Source: Bacteroidota bacterium
Lineage (GTDB): Bacteria > Bacteroidota > Bacteroidia > Flavobacteriales > Flavobacteriaceae
Direction of reading: 5' to 3'
Assembly: GCA_023446155.1 (NCBI GenBank)
Contig: JAEXIT010000017.1
Span: 1 to 64,000 of the forward strand
DNA: 64,000 nucleotides
The notes under the pieces: generated by a model
Databases searched by the model: none
Told to the model about the DNA's origin: nothing
What the model saw: only the letters and a program-made list of their open reading frames with translations
Program-made: the position numbers and the translations under genes
Part shown: positions 51,454 to 60,817 of the stretch, one piece after another
Numbering within the stretch: the first letter of the stretch is position 1
Layout: every line of letters starts with the position of its first letter

Positions 51454-53745
51454 TTACCGTTTTGGCTTGTTGCTTAAATAAAAAGTTAACTCAGTATTTT
51501 CGTAAAGCTCGCCATGTAACAAATAATCGCGGTCGATTTCCGTATCGTTTAAGGTGATTTTCTGAACATATACATTTTTTGGACCTTGGTTAACCGTTTT
51601 TATTTTTAACGATTTCCCGTTTTCAAAATGCAAGGTGGCGGCTTTAAGCAGCGGACTTCCGATGGCATACTGATCCGATCCCGGAAGTACCGGATAAAAA
51701 CCAAGTGCGCTAAATACATACCAGGCGCTCATCTGACCGGCGTCGTCGTTTCCGCACAAACCATCGATGGAATTGGAATACATCGTATCCATGATCATAC
51801 GAACGCGCTCCTGAGTTTTCCACGATTTCCCGGTCCAATTGTATAAATAAGGGATATGATGTCCCGGTTCGTTACCGTGTACATAGGCGCCAATAATACC
51901 GTCGCGGGTAATATCTTCGTTTTTCTCAATATATTTATCATCCAGTTTGATCGAAAATACCTGATCAAGCTGCGCGGCAAATTTATTTTTGCCACCCATC
52001 ATTTCGATCATGTGATCAATATTGTGCGGGACGTAAAAACCGTAATTCAGGGCGTTTCCTTCGATAAAACCCTGGCCATGTGTGTCGAGCGGATCAAATG
52101 GTTCTTTCCATTTTCCGTTGTTTAATTTCGGACGCATATAACGCGTCGTCGGATCGTAAACATTTTGGTAGTTTTCAGAACGTTTCATATACGTCTGATA
52201 GGTAGTTTCGTCCTTCGCTTTTTTGGCGATCTGTGCGATACACCAATCGTCGTAGGCAAATTCCAATGTTTTCGAAACGGAGTTGCCGCTTTTGTCTTCC
52301 GGAACGTAGCCCAGGCGCATATAGTTGTCCAATCCGTCGAAATAGGGAACGGTCGAGGTATTTTTTCCGGCGGTAAGCGCACGGTTTAGGTCGACATCGG
52401 TGGTGTTTTTGGCAATGGCGTCGGCAATTACGGAGATCGAATGGTACCCAATCATACACCAGTTTTCGTTGGCATAATGACTCCAAACGGGTAGCATTTT
52501 ATGAACACTCTGATCGTGGTGTGCCAACATGGATTTGATCATGTCGTTATTCCGTTTGGGTTGTATCAGATTGAATAGTGGATGTAGCGCGCGGTAGGTG
52601 TCCCAAAGGGAGAAAACAGTATAATTGGTAAATCCGTCTGATTCGTGGATGTTCTGATCCAGTCCTTTGTATTTTCCGTCGACATCTTCGTACACAATTG
52701 GGCCAAGCATGGTATGGTATAAGGCGGTATAAAAGGTTTCTTCGTCTTCCGGTTTTTGGGTTTCGATGGTGATTTTGGACAGTTCCTTATTCCATTTATC
52801 GCGCGTTTCGTGTCGGGTTCTCTGGAAGTCCCAATGTGGAATTTCGGTTTTTAAATTTAACAACGCGCCTTCGGTACTCACAGGCGATAAAGCAAATTTA
52901 ACTTTGATTTGTTCGTTTTCTTCGGTTTTAAAGTTGAAATACGCACGGATGTTTTTGCCGGCCATTTCCGGGAAGTTTTCTTCCTCATTAAAACGACGGT
53001 AAAATCCATTATACGGACTGTTGTCGTATTTTTTATGACCGTAGGAAAGGAATGGTTTGGAAAATTGCATCGCAAAATACACCGTTCGGGTTCGTCCCCA
53101 ACCATGAGTCTGACGGTAGCCGGTTACGGTTGAATCGTTTTCCACGCGGATAAACGTCCAGACATTTTTGTCATCGTAATTATAGATATTATAAACGAGG
53201 TCTAATAGTATATGTGCGGATTCCGATTTCGGAAAAGTATATTGGTGGAATCCTACGCGGTCGCTGGCAGTGAGCTCGGCTTTGATGTTATAACGGTCGA
53301 GTTTAACCATGTAGTAGCCGGGTTTGGCAAATTCGTTTTCGTGGGAGAAATTCGAAAAATAGCCGCTTCCGGGTTCGTTCGCTTTTCCGGGGTTTAAATC
53401 GAGTTTTCCAGTCGTGGGCATAATCAGGAAATCGCCTAAATCGGCATGACCGGTTCCGCTAAAATGGGTGTGACTAAATCCGAAAATCGTTTTGTCGTCA
53501 TATTGATAACCGGCACAGTATTTATAGGCATCCGGATTGTATTTACCGTCGACAAACATACTGGTGTAATTGGTTTCCGGACTTAATTGTACCATTCCAA
53601 ACGGAGTAGTAGCGCCGGGAAACGTATGGCCCATTTTATGGGTTCCGATCATCGGGTTGACAATATCGGCCGGTCCGGCAACGCGTTTCTGACTAAAGCA
53701 AACGGCGGTAACCAGCAAAAAGAAAAGGGATAGTTTTGTAGACAT
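51454..53745 (-). CDS. GH92-family alpha-mannosidase
   Basis: The 763-residue protein has a signal peptide (ending AVCFSQ) and the GH92 pattern DIVNPMIGTHKMGHTFPGATTPFGMVQLSPET (given in parts: NPMIGT, FPGATTPFGMVQLSP), then GYRQTHGWGR, FSLWDTYRALHPL, GYVPED and HGNEPGHHIPYLY with the catalytic and calcium-binding residues, and the closing NDDAGQMSAWYVFSALGFYP. Family members are calcium-dependent exo-alpha-mannosidases that release mannose from glycans. It should act in the periplasm or at the surface. It lies between the two tRNA-Phe copies, without sus genes beside it. Confidence 0.93.
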   Translation of the reverse strand: MSTKLSLFFLLVTAVCFSQKRVAGPADIVNPMIGTHKMGHTFPGATTPFGMVQLSPETNYTSMFVDGKYNPDAYKYCAGYQYDDKTIFGFSHTHFSGTGHADLGDFLIMPTTGKLDLNPGKANEPGSGYFSNFSHENEFAKPGYYMVKLDRYNIKAELTASDRVGFHQYTFPKSESAHILLDLVYNIYNYDDKNVWTFIRVENDSTVTGYRQTHGWGRTRTVYFAMQFSKPFLSYGHKKYDNSPYNGFYRRFNEEENFPEMAGKNIRAYFNFKTEENEQIKVKFALSPVSTEGALLNLKTEIPHWDFQRTRHETRDKWNKELSKITIETQKPEDEETFYTALYHTMLGPIVYEDVDGKYKGLDQNIHESDGFTNYTVFSLWDTYRALHPLFNLIQPKRNNDMIKSMLAHHDQSVHKMLPVWSHYANENWCMIGYHSISVIADAIAKNTTDVDLNRALTAGKNTSTVPYFDGLDNYMRLGYVPEDKSGNSVSKTLEFAYDDWCIAQIAKKAKDETTYQTYMKRSENYQNVYDPTTRYMRPKLNNGKWKEPFDPLDTHGQGFIEGNALNYGFYVPHNIDHMIEMMGGKNKFAAQLDQVFSIKLDDKYIEKNEDITRDGIIGAYVHGNEPGHHIPYLYNWTGKSWKTQERVRMIMDTMYSNSIDGLCGNDDAGQMSAWYVFSALGFYPVLPGSDQYAIGSPLLKAATLHFENGKSLKIKTVNQGPKNVYVQKITLNDTEIDRDYLLHGELYENTELTFYLSNKPKR

Positions 53746-53830
53746 GAGCGATCTGATAACAAAAATGATAGCTCAAAGATACTTTATTTTCGTTTTCAGA
53801 AAGTTGAAAATAAATAGCCGTAAAATAAAA

Positions 53831-53857
53831 AGAACGCCCTTGAAAGGAGTGGTTTCA
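53831..53857 (-). repeat. Decayed third copy of the tRNA-Phe copy-1 terminator
   Basis: Minus-strand AAACCACTCCTTTCAAGGGC matches the copy-1 terminator AAACCACTCATTTCGAGTGG at 16 of 20 positions, and the flank still runs into a T-rich tail. No tRNA remnant is attached. It directly follows the 138-residue gene and may now be its terminator. Confidence 0.5.
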
Positions 53858-53864
53858 ATTTGTC

Positions 53865-54281
53865 TTACGTTAGACGCCATTCGGCAAGCGTCTTGGTAAA
53901 ATAGTTTTGGAATGTTCCGGTACTATTTTTTCCATTGCAGATATAATAAGCTATAAAATGCTCCGGGTAAAAATCATGTTTGCCAATAGTTATTTTGCAA
54001 AAATAATAGTTGTTTCCGATCCGACTTTTATGGCTGTAAAATGCTCCGCTCCAAAAACCATTTAGGTTTTGACACATGGCCTCGCCGATATATGCAGTTA
54101 ATTTTGCTTCAAGATCATATTTTGCGTCTTGGGAGTTGAGAGGGAAAGTTTCTAAAATACGATCGATTTCTGATTCTAAACTTTGAAGACTAAAATCAAG
54201 TTTATAACCAAATGCTTGCATTTCTTTTGAAAAGAAACTAGCGGTCAACTTTGGATCGTCGGGTTGGTTGTTGGGAGTCAT
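53865..54281 (-). CDS. Hypothetical protein between duplicated tRNA-Phe elements
   Basis: Encodes 138 residues, soluble, helical at the start (SLQSLESEIDRILETF) and then strand-rich with many aromatic residues (FWSGAFYSHKSRIGNNYYF, FYPEHFIAYYIC). No family is recognised. It starts 72 bases from tRNA-Phe copy 2 and ends at a decayed copy of the tRNA terminator, so it sits in the same kind of pocket as the Panacea module. It may be cargo of an older insertion. Confidence 0.65.
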   Translation of the reverse strand: MTPNNQPDDPKLTASFFSKEMQAFGYKLDFSLQSLESEIDRILETFPLNSQDAKYDLEAKLTAYIGEAMCQNLNGFWSGAFYSHKSRIGNNYYFCKITIGKHDFYPEHFIAYYICNGKNSTGTFQNYFTKTLAEWRLT

Positions 54282-54311
54282 TGCGGTGTAAAGTGAATAA
54301 CAAAACTAAAC

Positions 54312-54346
54312 AAAAAACCCTTGAAATCATAAGATATCAAGGGTTT
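54312..54346 (-). terminator. Terminator of tRNA-Phe copy 2
   Basis: Stem CCCTTGA / TCAAGGG with a T-run on the minus strand. The stem sequence differs from that of copy 1 although the tRNAs are identical. Confidence 0.85.
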
Positions 54347-54352
54347 TGTAAG

Positions 54353-54425
54353 TGGTGCCTCCAGGAATCGAACCAGGGACACATGGATTTTCAGTCCATT
54401 GCTCTACCAACTGAGCTAAGGCACC
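54353..54425 (-). tRNA. tRNA-Phe (GAA), copy 2
   Basis: Identical in sequence to copy 1 over all 73 bases, with anticodon GAA and no encoded CCA. Identity ends a few bases after the 3-prime end. Confidence 0.97.
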
Positions 54426-54441
54426 GTCCTTATTGCGGGTG

Positions 54442-54472
54442 CAAATATAGGGGCATTTTTTATTTATCCAAA
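54442..54472 (-). promoter_or_regulatory. Promoter of tRNA-Phe copy 2
   Basis: Minus-strand TATATTTG (54442-54449) with a perfect TTTG 19 bases upstream (54469-54472), full Bacteroidetes consensus. Confidence 0.85.
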
Positions 54473-54497
54473 ACAATTCGGAAAAAAAATCTATTTG

Positions 54498-54505
54498 TAT
54501 CTTTG
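54498..54505 (+). promoter_or_regulatory. -7 box of coaX
   Basis: TATCTTTG fits TAnnTTTG, 20 bases before the ATG at 54525. It rules out the in-frame upstream start at 54495, which would lie inside the promoter. Confidence 0.65.
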
Positions 54506-54524
54506 GGTTTTAATCAGAAAAAGA

Positions 54525-55256
54525 ATGCTTTTAGCAATAGATGTAGGGAATACCCGGATTAAAGTCGCTGTATTTGAAAAAGATAGCTTGCTTGATCAGG
54601 ATGCTTTTGATAAAACGGAAGCCGTAAATCGCTTTTCAAAAATCCTTGAAAAATATACGCAAATAGAAAATGCGGTGCTTTCCAGAGTCGGATTTTTGGA
54701 CGAAATGGTGCTGAAATGGCTGGAAAGTCAGCTAAAAGTATATGTTATTACTTCGGATAGTCCGATGCCGTTTCAAAACCGTTATGAAACCCCAAAAACA
54801 TTAGGTATCGACCGAATGGTGCTCGCATCGGGTGCGGTATTTCAGTATCCCAAACAAAACCGACTGATAATTGATTCCGGAACCTGCATTACCTACGACT
54901 TTATTGATGCCGACGACAATTATCTGGGTGGTGCCATTTCGCCGGGACTTCGGTTGCGGTATGAAGCACTACATAATTATACGGCAAAATTACCGTTATT
55001 AACCCTTGAAAACCCATCGGGGCTAATCGGAGGTTCGACAAAACAGTCGATTCATTCCGGTGTGGTGAACGGATTTTTGTATGAAGTAGAAGGCTTCATC
55101 GAATGCTATCGTCAACAATATCAAGTTTTAACAGTAATTTTAACAGGAGGTGATACGGATTTTTTGGCGAAAAGCGTAAAAAACACCATATTTGCCAATC
55201 CAAATTTTCTATTAGAAAGTTTGAACCACTTATATCAATATACAATCAACAAATGA
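54525..55256 (+). CDS. coaX: Type III pantothenate kinase
   Basis: Encodes 243 residues from ATG 54525. Motifs are LLAIDVGNTRIKVAVFE (phosphate-binding), PKTLGIDRMVLASGA, IIDSGTCITYDFI and LGGAISPGL, which define CoaX of the ASKHA fold. It phosphorylates pantothenate in the first step of coenzyme A synthesis. Its stop overlaps the start of the following barrel-like gene by four bases, the usual order coaX - barrel - lptC in Flavobacteriia. Confidence 0.93.
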   Translation: MLLAIDVGNTRIKVAVFEKDSLLDQDAFDKTEAVNRFSKILEKYTQIENAVLSRVGFLDEMVLKWLESQLKVYVITSDSPMPFQNRYETPKTLGIDRMVLASGAVFQYPKQNRLIIDSGTCITYDFIDADDNYLGGAISPGLRLRYEALHNYTAKLPLLTLENPSGLIGGSTKQSIHSGVVNGFLYEVEGFIECYRQQYQVLTVILTGGDTDFLAKSVKNTIFANPNFLLESLNHLYQYTINK

Positions 55257-56524
55257 TTAAAAAGATAATTCTAGGCACTAGTTTGCTTTTTTCTTCCGTA
55301 ATTTTTGCACAGGAAGGTACCGCTTCACCGTATTCATTTTATGGTATCGGAGATGTAAAGTACCGCGGAACCCATGAAAATAAAGCCATGGGAGGGTTGG
55401 GGATCATACCGGATAGTATTCACCTGAATATTCAAAACCCGGCATCGCTGACAGCCTTACGATTAACGACATTTTCGGTGGGAGCGACAAACCGCAGCAC
55501 AACATTTAAAACGGAAACGGAAAAAGAAACGGCAAGCAGAACAACATTCGATTATCTGGCATTGGGATTCCCAATCAGTAAAAAAGCCGGTGTCTCGTTT
55601 GGAATTATGCCGTATTCATCTGTTGGATATAAGGTAGATCAGACAACCACAACACAATTGTCAACCGGGGACGTCCTAAAGACGGGTAAACGTTTTACCG
55701 GTGAAGGTGGTTTGAATAATGTATTCTTAGGATTGGGGTATAAAATTACTTCAAAATTAAGTATTGGAGCGGATTTTCAATATAATTTCGGACGAGTGGA
55801 GACCAAATCCATTGTTTTTATGGACGATGTATATCTTGGAAAACGCGAAATCAATACAACCCGTTATAGCGGTGTAGCCTTTAATACCGGTTTGATGTAT
55901 CAGTCTAAAATTAACAAAAAATACGATTGGTACAGTAGCTTTACATATTCGCCACAGAGTGATCTGAAAGCGGATAATAGCGGTTCGGTAGCGGCAATTA
56001 CCTACTCGGGTACCGGAGCAGAATTGGAATCCGATAATGTGGCTTATGAAGCAACACAATCTACTTATAAATTACCGGCCAAATATGCATTGGGAACCGG
56101 TTTTGGAATTGCAAAAAAATGGTTTGTAGGAGCCGAAGTTACCCTGCAGGATAAAAGCGGTTTCGTAAATCGTTTTGATCAGATTACAAATGTTGGCTTC
56201 GAAAGAGCACAGCGTTATGTAATTGGAGGGTATATTACACCAAAATTCAATTCCTTTACAAGTTATCTGGAGCGTGTAACGTATCGAGCTGGTTTCCGAT
56301 ATGAAAACACCGGACTTGTGATCAACAATCAATCCATTAAAGATTATAGTGTGAATGCCGGTTTTGGATTGCCAATCGGACGAAGTCTTTCGAACCTGAA
56401 TGTTGGATTTGAATACGGTAAAAAAGGAACGGCAAGCAGTAATCTGGTTCAGGAAAACTACTTTGGGATTTATATCGGACTGTCGGTAAACGACCTGTGG
56501 TTTAAGAAAACTAAATACGAATAG
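55253..56524 (+). CDS. Conserved outer-membrane barrel protein
   Basis: The 423-residue protein has a signal peptide (ending VIFAQ at about 20) and a barrel-like pattern of about 14 amphipathic strands (VSFGIMPYSSVGYKV, LSIGADFQYNFGRV, SLSNLNVGFEYGKKG), opening with SPYSFYGIGDV and NKAMGGLG as in OmpP1/FadL-like proteins of the phylum. It is translationally coupled to coaX (ATGA) and followed eight bases later by lptC, so envelope biogenesis is plausible. No substrate is known. Confidence 0.8.
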   Translation: MIKKIILGTSLLFSSVIFAQEGTASPYSFYGIGDVKYRGTHENKAMGGLGIIPDSIHLNIQNPASLTALRLTTFSVGATNRSTTFKTETEKETASRTTFDYLALGFPISKKAGVSFGIMPYSSVGYKVDQTTTTQLSTGDVLKTGKRFTGEGGLNNVFLGLGYKITSKLSIGADFQYNFGRVETKSIVFMDDVYLGKREINTTRYSGVAFNTGLMYQSKINKKYDWYSSFTYSPQSDLKADNSGSVAAITYSGTGAELESDNVAYEATQSTYKLPAKYALGTGFGIAKKWFVGAEVTLQDKSGFVNRFDQITNVGFERAQRYVIGGYITPKFNSFTSYLERVTYRAGFRYENTGLVINNQSIKDYSVNAGFGLPIGRSLSNLNVGFEYGKKGTASSNLVQENYFGIYIGLSVNDLWFKKTKYE

Positions 56525-56531
56525 TATTCCG

Positions 56532-57086
56532 ATGAAGGTACACTTTGGAAAATATTTTCTAGCATTAGTCACAGTTCTCACTGTGACTGTGTTTTTTTCA
56601 TGCGAAAGCAATTTTAAAGAGGTACAGCGTATCAATGCGGTGCCATTTTCTCCCATTGGAGAAGCCGAAAATGTGAATTTAAAATATACCGATTCGGGTA
56701 AGATTAAAGCGATATTGGTAAGTCCGTTATTATTGGATTTTTCCAATTTAAAATACCCGTATACCGAATTTCCGAAAGGCGTATTCGTAACCCTTTTTGA
56801 TGAGCGCGGCAATAAAAGCTATGTGGAATCCGATTATGCGATTACCTATGCTAAAACCGATATCATCGATTTGCAGGGACATGTAAAGATTACATCCAGC
56901 GACGGTAAAGTGCTTCAAACGGAGCAATTGTACTACGACCAAAAAAATGAATGGTTTTTTACCGAGAAATATTTTAAATTTACAGATGCGAATAGTTACC
57001 TGGAAGGAAAAGGTATCGATTTTAGTAAAGATTTTTCAGTTATGAATGCCCAGCAAAACAGGGGCGAGATTTCAAAGATAGAGTAA
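56532..57086 (+). CDS. lptC: LPS export protein LptC-like
   Basis: The 184-residue protein has a single N-terminal membrane anchor with a Cys (VFFSCESNFKEV, lipobox-like) and the LptC pattern EADYAITYAKTDIIDLQGHV-like middle (VESDYAITYAKTDIIDLQGHV in parts), then KVLQTEQLYYDQKNEWFFTEK. LptC links the inner-membrane LptBFG transporter to LptA and carries LPS across the periplasm. The location in a coaX-barrel-lptC block is the usual one. Confidence 0.85.
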   Translation: MKVHFGKYFLALVTVLTVTVFFSCESNFKEVQRINAVPFSPIGEAENVNLKYTDSGKIKAILVSPLLLDFSNLKYPYTEFPKGVFVTLFDERGNKSYVESDYAITYAKTDIIDLQGHVKITSSDGKVLQTEQLYYDQKNEWFFTEKYFKFTDANSYLEGKGIDFSKDFSVMNAQQNRGEISKIE

Positions 57087-57088
57087 TT

Positions 57089-57265
57089 ATGGGATTATTA
57101 AAGTACGTCCATTTTTTGTATTTGGTTTTAGCAGTGTTGTTTATTTATGAAGGTGTACGGCGACAACAAGCCGGAGAAAGTTACCTGATTAATTTTCTTT
57201 TTGCGGCAGTAGCCATTTTTATGTTTTTCTTCAGAAGGCATTTTTCAAACAAAATGAAACGATAG
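57089..57265 (+). CDS. Small membrane protein, 58 residues
   Basis: ATG at 57089 to TAG at 57263-57265 gives a 58-residue protein with two hydrophobic helices (YVHFLYLVLAVLFIYEGV and YLINFLFAAVAIFMFFF) and a basic C-terminus RRHFSNKMKR. It begins two bases after the lptC stop and ends nine bases before the next gene start, so it is packed in the operon and likely translated. Its function is unknown. Confidence 0.8.
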   Translation: MGLLKYVHFLYLVLAVLFIYEGVRRQQAGESYLINFLFAAVAIFMFFFRRHFSNKMKR

Positions 57266-57274
57266 GCAAACAAT

Positions 57275-58531
57275 ATGGAAATAGCGATTATCATAACGTG
57301 TCTGATTTTGTCCGCGTTCTTTTCCGGAATGGAAATCGCCTATATCGCTTCCAATAAAGTTTACCTGAGTATCGAAAAAAAACAAAACACTTTTTTTTCA
57401 AAAATACTAACCCGGCTCACCGAAAAACCGTCGCATTTTATAGCGTCGATGCTATTGGGGAAAAGTATCGTTTTTACGATCTACGGTTATTTTTCCAGTG
57501 CACTGGTGGTGCAGTTGCTTCGGGAGCACGGCTTTTTAGTAAGCCCTTTTCAGATGATTGTGATGCAGGTGGTTATTGCAACCGCATTGTTATTGCTTAC
57601 CTCCAGTTTTCTTCCGAAAGTTATTTTTCAGATTTATCCGAATACACTGATTAAAGTACTGGCGTTGCCGGCCTACTTTTTTTACCTGCTATTTTCCGGG
57701 ATTTCCAAGATTGTCGTAACGATCGCCGATAAAATCCTGATTCATATTTTTAAACTCGAACGGAATAAAGAGGTGCTGTATTTTAACCGGGGCGAATTGG
57801 GGACCTATATCACCGAACAGGTCAATGCGGCCGAAAACCAACAGGAAATCGATACCGAGATACAGATTTTTCAAAATGCATTGGAGTTTTCCGATGTCAA
57901 AGTGCGCGATATTATGACACCGCGAACGGAAATCGCTTCGGTGGAATTGTGTGACAGTGTCGCGGAATTGCGGGAATTGTTTGTCGAAACCGGCTATTCT
58001 AAAATAGTGGTATACGAAGGTACGCTTGACAATAGTATCGGATATGTGCATTCGTTTGAATTGTTTAAAAAACCGGATGATATCCAATCGGTTATGATAC
58101 CGGTGGAATATGTGCCGGAAACAGTATTGATAAAAGAGGTCCTGGACCTGCTCACGAAAAAGCGGAAAAGTATGGCGGTAGTGATCGACGAATATGGCGG
58201 AACGGCTGGTATTGTGACGGTAGAAGACATCATTGAAGAATTATTTGGCGAAATCGAAGACGAACACGACCTGGAAGAATTGGTCGAAGAAAAGCAAAGT
58301 GACCGCTCTTTTTTATTTTCGGCGCGTTTAAATGTGGAGTATGTAAATCAGAAGTACAATCTTTCGATCCCTACAAGTGATTCTTATGTCACCTTAGGAG
58401 GTTATATTGTCCATGCGACCAAAGAAATACCGCAGCAGGGACAGGAGCTGGAGTTGTCTGGGTATCGGATTGCAATACGGGAGGCTTCCAGTAAACGAAT
58501 TGAATTAATTGAAGTTCGTATCAAAGAATAA
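57275..58531 (+). CDS. CNNM/CBS-domain transporter-like protein (hemolysin family)
   Basis: The 418-residue protein has an N-terminal CNNM-type membrane domain (about 1-150, with LSAFFSGMEIAYIASNK), a CBS pair (DIMTPRTEIASVELCD and AVVIDEYGGTAGIVTVEDI) and a C-terminal CorC/HlyC domain ending RIELIEVRIKE. Members are magnesium/cobalt transport or efflux proteins; the name hemolysin is historical. It closes the lptC operon. Confidence 0.9.
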   Translation: MEIAIIITCLILSAFFSGMEIAYIASNKVYLSIEKKQNTFFSKILTRLTEKPSHFIASMLLGKSIVFTIYGYFSSALVVQLLREHGFLVSPFQMIVMQVVIATALLLLTSSFLPKVIFQIYPNTLIKVLALPAYFFYLLFSGISKIVVTIADKILIHIFKLERNKEVLYFNRGELGTYITEQVNAAENQQEIDTEIQIFQNALEFSDVKVRDIMTPRTEIASVELCDSVAELRELFVETGYSKIVVYEGTLDNSIGYVHSFELFKKPDDIQSVMIPVEYVPETVLIKEVLDLLTKKRKSMAVVIDEYGGTAGIVTVEDIIEELFGEIEDEHDLEELVEEKQSDRSFLFSARLNVEYVNQKYNLSIPTSDSYVTLGGYIVHATKEIPQQGQELELSGYRIAIREASSKRIELIEVRIKE

Positions 58532-58645
58532 AGAAATATCCAAATAAAAAAGTAAAAATATTTGAAAATATAGTGGGACATCTTTTATTATTAAATAGAT
58601 AATTGTATTTTCGCCCACTGAATAAAAAAAATAATATCATAAAAG

Positions 58646-60751
58646 ATGGCAGTTTTATCAAAAATTAGACAGCGTTCGATCCTTTTAATTGGAGTTATCG
58701 GATTTTGTTTGCTAGCATTCGTAATTGGAGATGTTGTTCAAAGCGGAGGATTTAAACAAAGTACACACAACGTAGGTAGTGTAAATGGAGTCGATATCTC
58801 AGCTGTGGACTTTCTGCAAAAAGTAACCATGGCGGAAAAAAATGGCCAGGGTATGAGCAACACACAAGCTTCAAACGGAGTTTGGGAGCAGGAAGTAAAA
58901 CAAATCCTATTAGACGCTGAATTTGAAAAAATCGGTTTAAAAATCGGAAAAGAGCAAATGATTAACGTAATCAAACAGAATCCTAACTTTGCTCAGGATC
59001 CACGATTTTTAAATGCTGCCGGTCAGTTCGACGTAAATAAATTCAACGAATTTGTTGCCAGTATCAAATCATCACAGCCGGATCAGTGGAACAACTGGTT
59101 GGCCTATGAAAAACAATTACAGCAAATGGCTACTGAGCAAATGTACTATACAATGATCAAGTCAGGTCTTGTGGCGACTAAGAACGATGGTAAATTTGCG
59201 TACGAAAGAGAAAACGACAAAGTTAATTTCGACTATGTAGCGGTTCCTTATACTACAATCAACGATGATGAAGTAAAAGTTTCTGATGCTGAAATCATGG
59301 ATTACGTTAAGAAAAATCCTAAAAAATATAAATCGGAGAACTCTCGTGAAGTAGAATACGTGTATTTCGAAAACAAACCGTCTAAAGAAGATGAGGACGA
59401 AATGAAGAAAACAATCACAGGATTGTTATCCGGACGTGTGGTTTACAACGAAAAAACAAGTACTAACGATACATTACCAGGTTTCAAAGGTGCTAAAAAC
59501 GTAGAAGAATTCGTAAACGCGAATTCCGATATCAAATACGATTCATCGTATGTAGCGAAAAAAGACTTGCCATTGGAAAACCAGGAGCAATTATTTAACC
59601 TGCCTACAGGTGATGTTTTTGGACCATACATTCACAACGGTTACTACTGTTTGTCTAAAATGATGGGAAGAAAAGGTGGTGCTACTGCTAAAGCAAGTCA
59701 CATCCTATTGAGTTATGCCGGGAAAATGCCAGGTATTACCAGAACAAAAGAAGAAGCAAAAGCGAAAGCAGAAGAATTGTTAAAACAAGCTCAGGCAAAT
59801 CCATCAAGCTTTGCAATGTTGGCAATGACTAATACAGACGATCCGGGATCAAAACAAACCGGAGGTATGTACGATAACATTCAGCCAGGGCAAATGGTGA
59901 AAACATTCAATGATTTCGTATTCAATAATCCGGTTGGAAAAATTGGAATGGTAGAAACGGAATATGGTTTCCACGTAATTAAAGTAGACGACAAATACGA
60001 TGCGGTTCGTTTGGCGACTATCGCACAAAAAATTGAACCATCGGAGGCAACTGCTGATGCGATTTATGTAAAAGCAACAAAATTAGAAGCAGAAGCTGCA
60101 GATAAAGATTTCGACAAAGTAGCAAAAGAAATGGGATTAACGGTAGTTCCTGCAATGAACGTTAAAGTTACTGACGAGAGTATCCCAGGACTTCAAAACC
60201 AGAAACAAATTATTTTCTGGGCATTTGGAAAAGACACTAAAGAGGGTGATGTTAAGAAATTTGACAACCTTGGTGGGCATGTTATTGCAAAATTAAAAGG
60301 GAAAAACGAAACCGGAATGATCTCTTTAGAAGAGGCTAAACAAACGGTATTGCCAATCCTGAAAAACCAGAAAAAAGCGGAGAAAATCAAAGCTAAAATG
60401 GCAGGTGCTACTTTGGAAGCGGTTTCACAAAAATCAGGAGCTGCGGTTAACGTAGCGGCAAATGTGTCTATCGACAACCCAAGTATTCCGAACATCGGAC
60501 AAGAGCCTAAAGTTGTAGGAACAGCTTTCGGATTAGGAAACGGAAAAACTTCGAAATTGATCGAAGGGCAAATGGCTGTTTTCATGATCAGAACGAAAGA
60601 CGTAGTTAAAGCGCCGGCTTTACCAAACTATGCGACTTACACGTCAAAAATTAAAACACAAACACAAGGGGCTTCTTCATACCGCGTAATTGCTGCTTTA
60701 AAAGCGGCTGCTAAAATTGAAGATAACAGAGCTGCTGTGGTACAACAATAA
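58646..60751 (+). CDS. SurA/PpiD-like peptidylprolyl isomerase
   Basis: The 701-residue protein has an N-terminal transmembrane anchor (about 10-30: RSILLIGVIGFCLLAFVIGD), a SurA-N-type chaperone region (DAEFEKIGLKIGKEQMINVI) and a parvulin rotamase domain at about 348-450 (KASHILLSYAGKM, DPGSKQTGGMYDNIQPGQM, TEYGFHVIKVDD), with a possible second degenerate one before it. It should fold outer-membrane proteins in the periplasm. It is monocistronic and ends at a terminator. Confidence 0.92.
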   Translation: MAVLSKIRQRSILLIGVIGFCLLAFVIGDVVQSGGFKQSTHNVGSVNGVDISAVDFLQKVTMAEKNGQGMSNTQASNGVWEQEVKQILLDAEFEKIGLKIGKEQMINVIKQNPNFAQDPRFLNAAGQFDVNKFNEFVASIKSSQPDQWNNWLAYEKQLQQMATEQMYYTMIKSGLVATKNDGKFAYERENDKVNFDYVAVPYTTINDDEVKVSDAEIMDYVKKNPKKYKSENSREVEYVYFENKPSKEDEDEMKKTITGLLSGRVVYNEKTSTNDTLPGFKGAKNVEEFVNANSDIKYDSSYVAKKDLPLENQEQLFNLPTGDVFGPYIHNGYYCLSKMMGRKGGATAKASHILLSYAGKMPGITRTKEEAKAKAEELLKQAQANPSSFAMLAMTNTDDPGSKQTGGMYDNIQPGQMVKTFNDFVFNNPVGKIGMVETEYGFHVIKVDDKYDAVRLATIAQKIEPSEATADAIYVKATKLEAEAADKDFDKVAKEMGLTVVPAMNVKVTDESIPGLQNQKQIIFWAFGKDTKEGDVKKFDNLGGHVIAKLKGKNETGMISLEEAKQTVLPILKNQKKAEKIKAKMAGATLEAVSQKSGAAVNVAANVSIDNPSIPNIGQEPKVVGTAFGLGNGKTSKLIEGQMAVFMIRTKDVVKAPALPNYATYTSKIKTQTQGASSYRVIAALKAAAKIEDNRAAVVQQ

Positions 60752-60767
60752 TAGTAGTACGATTCAT

Positions 60768-60805
60768 AAAAAAAGGCATCCGATATTCATCGGATGCCTT
60801 TTTTT
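60768..60805. terminator. Bidirectional terminator between PPIase and GYDIA genes
   Basis: AAAAAAAGGCATCCGAT and ATCGGATGCCTTTTTTT form a ten-base GC-rich stem with a four-base loop and A/T runs on both sides. Confidence 0.95.
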
Positions 60806-60817
60806 ATGAGGTTGTTT

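Noticed and set aside
56072..56812. 246-residue frame antisense to the barrel protein and lptC genes
   Set aside because: It crosses the boundary of two well-supported genes and shows no family features.
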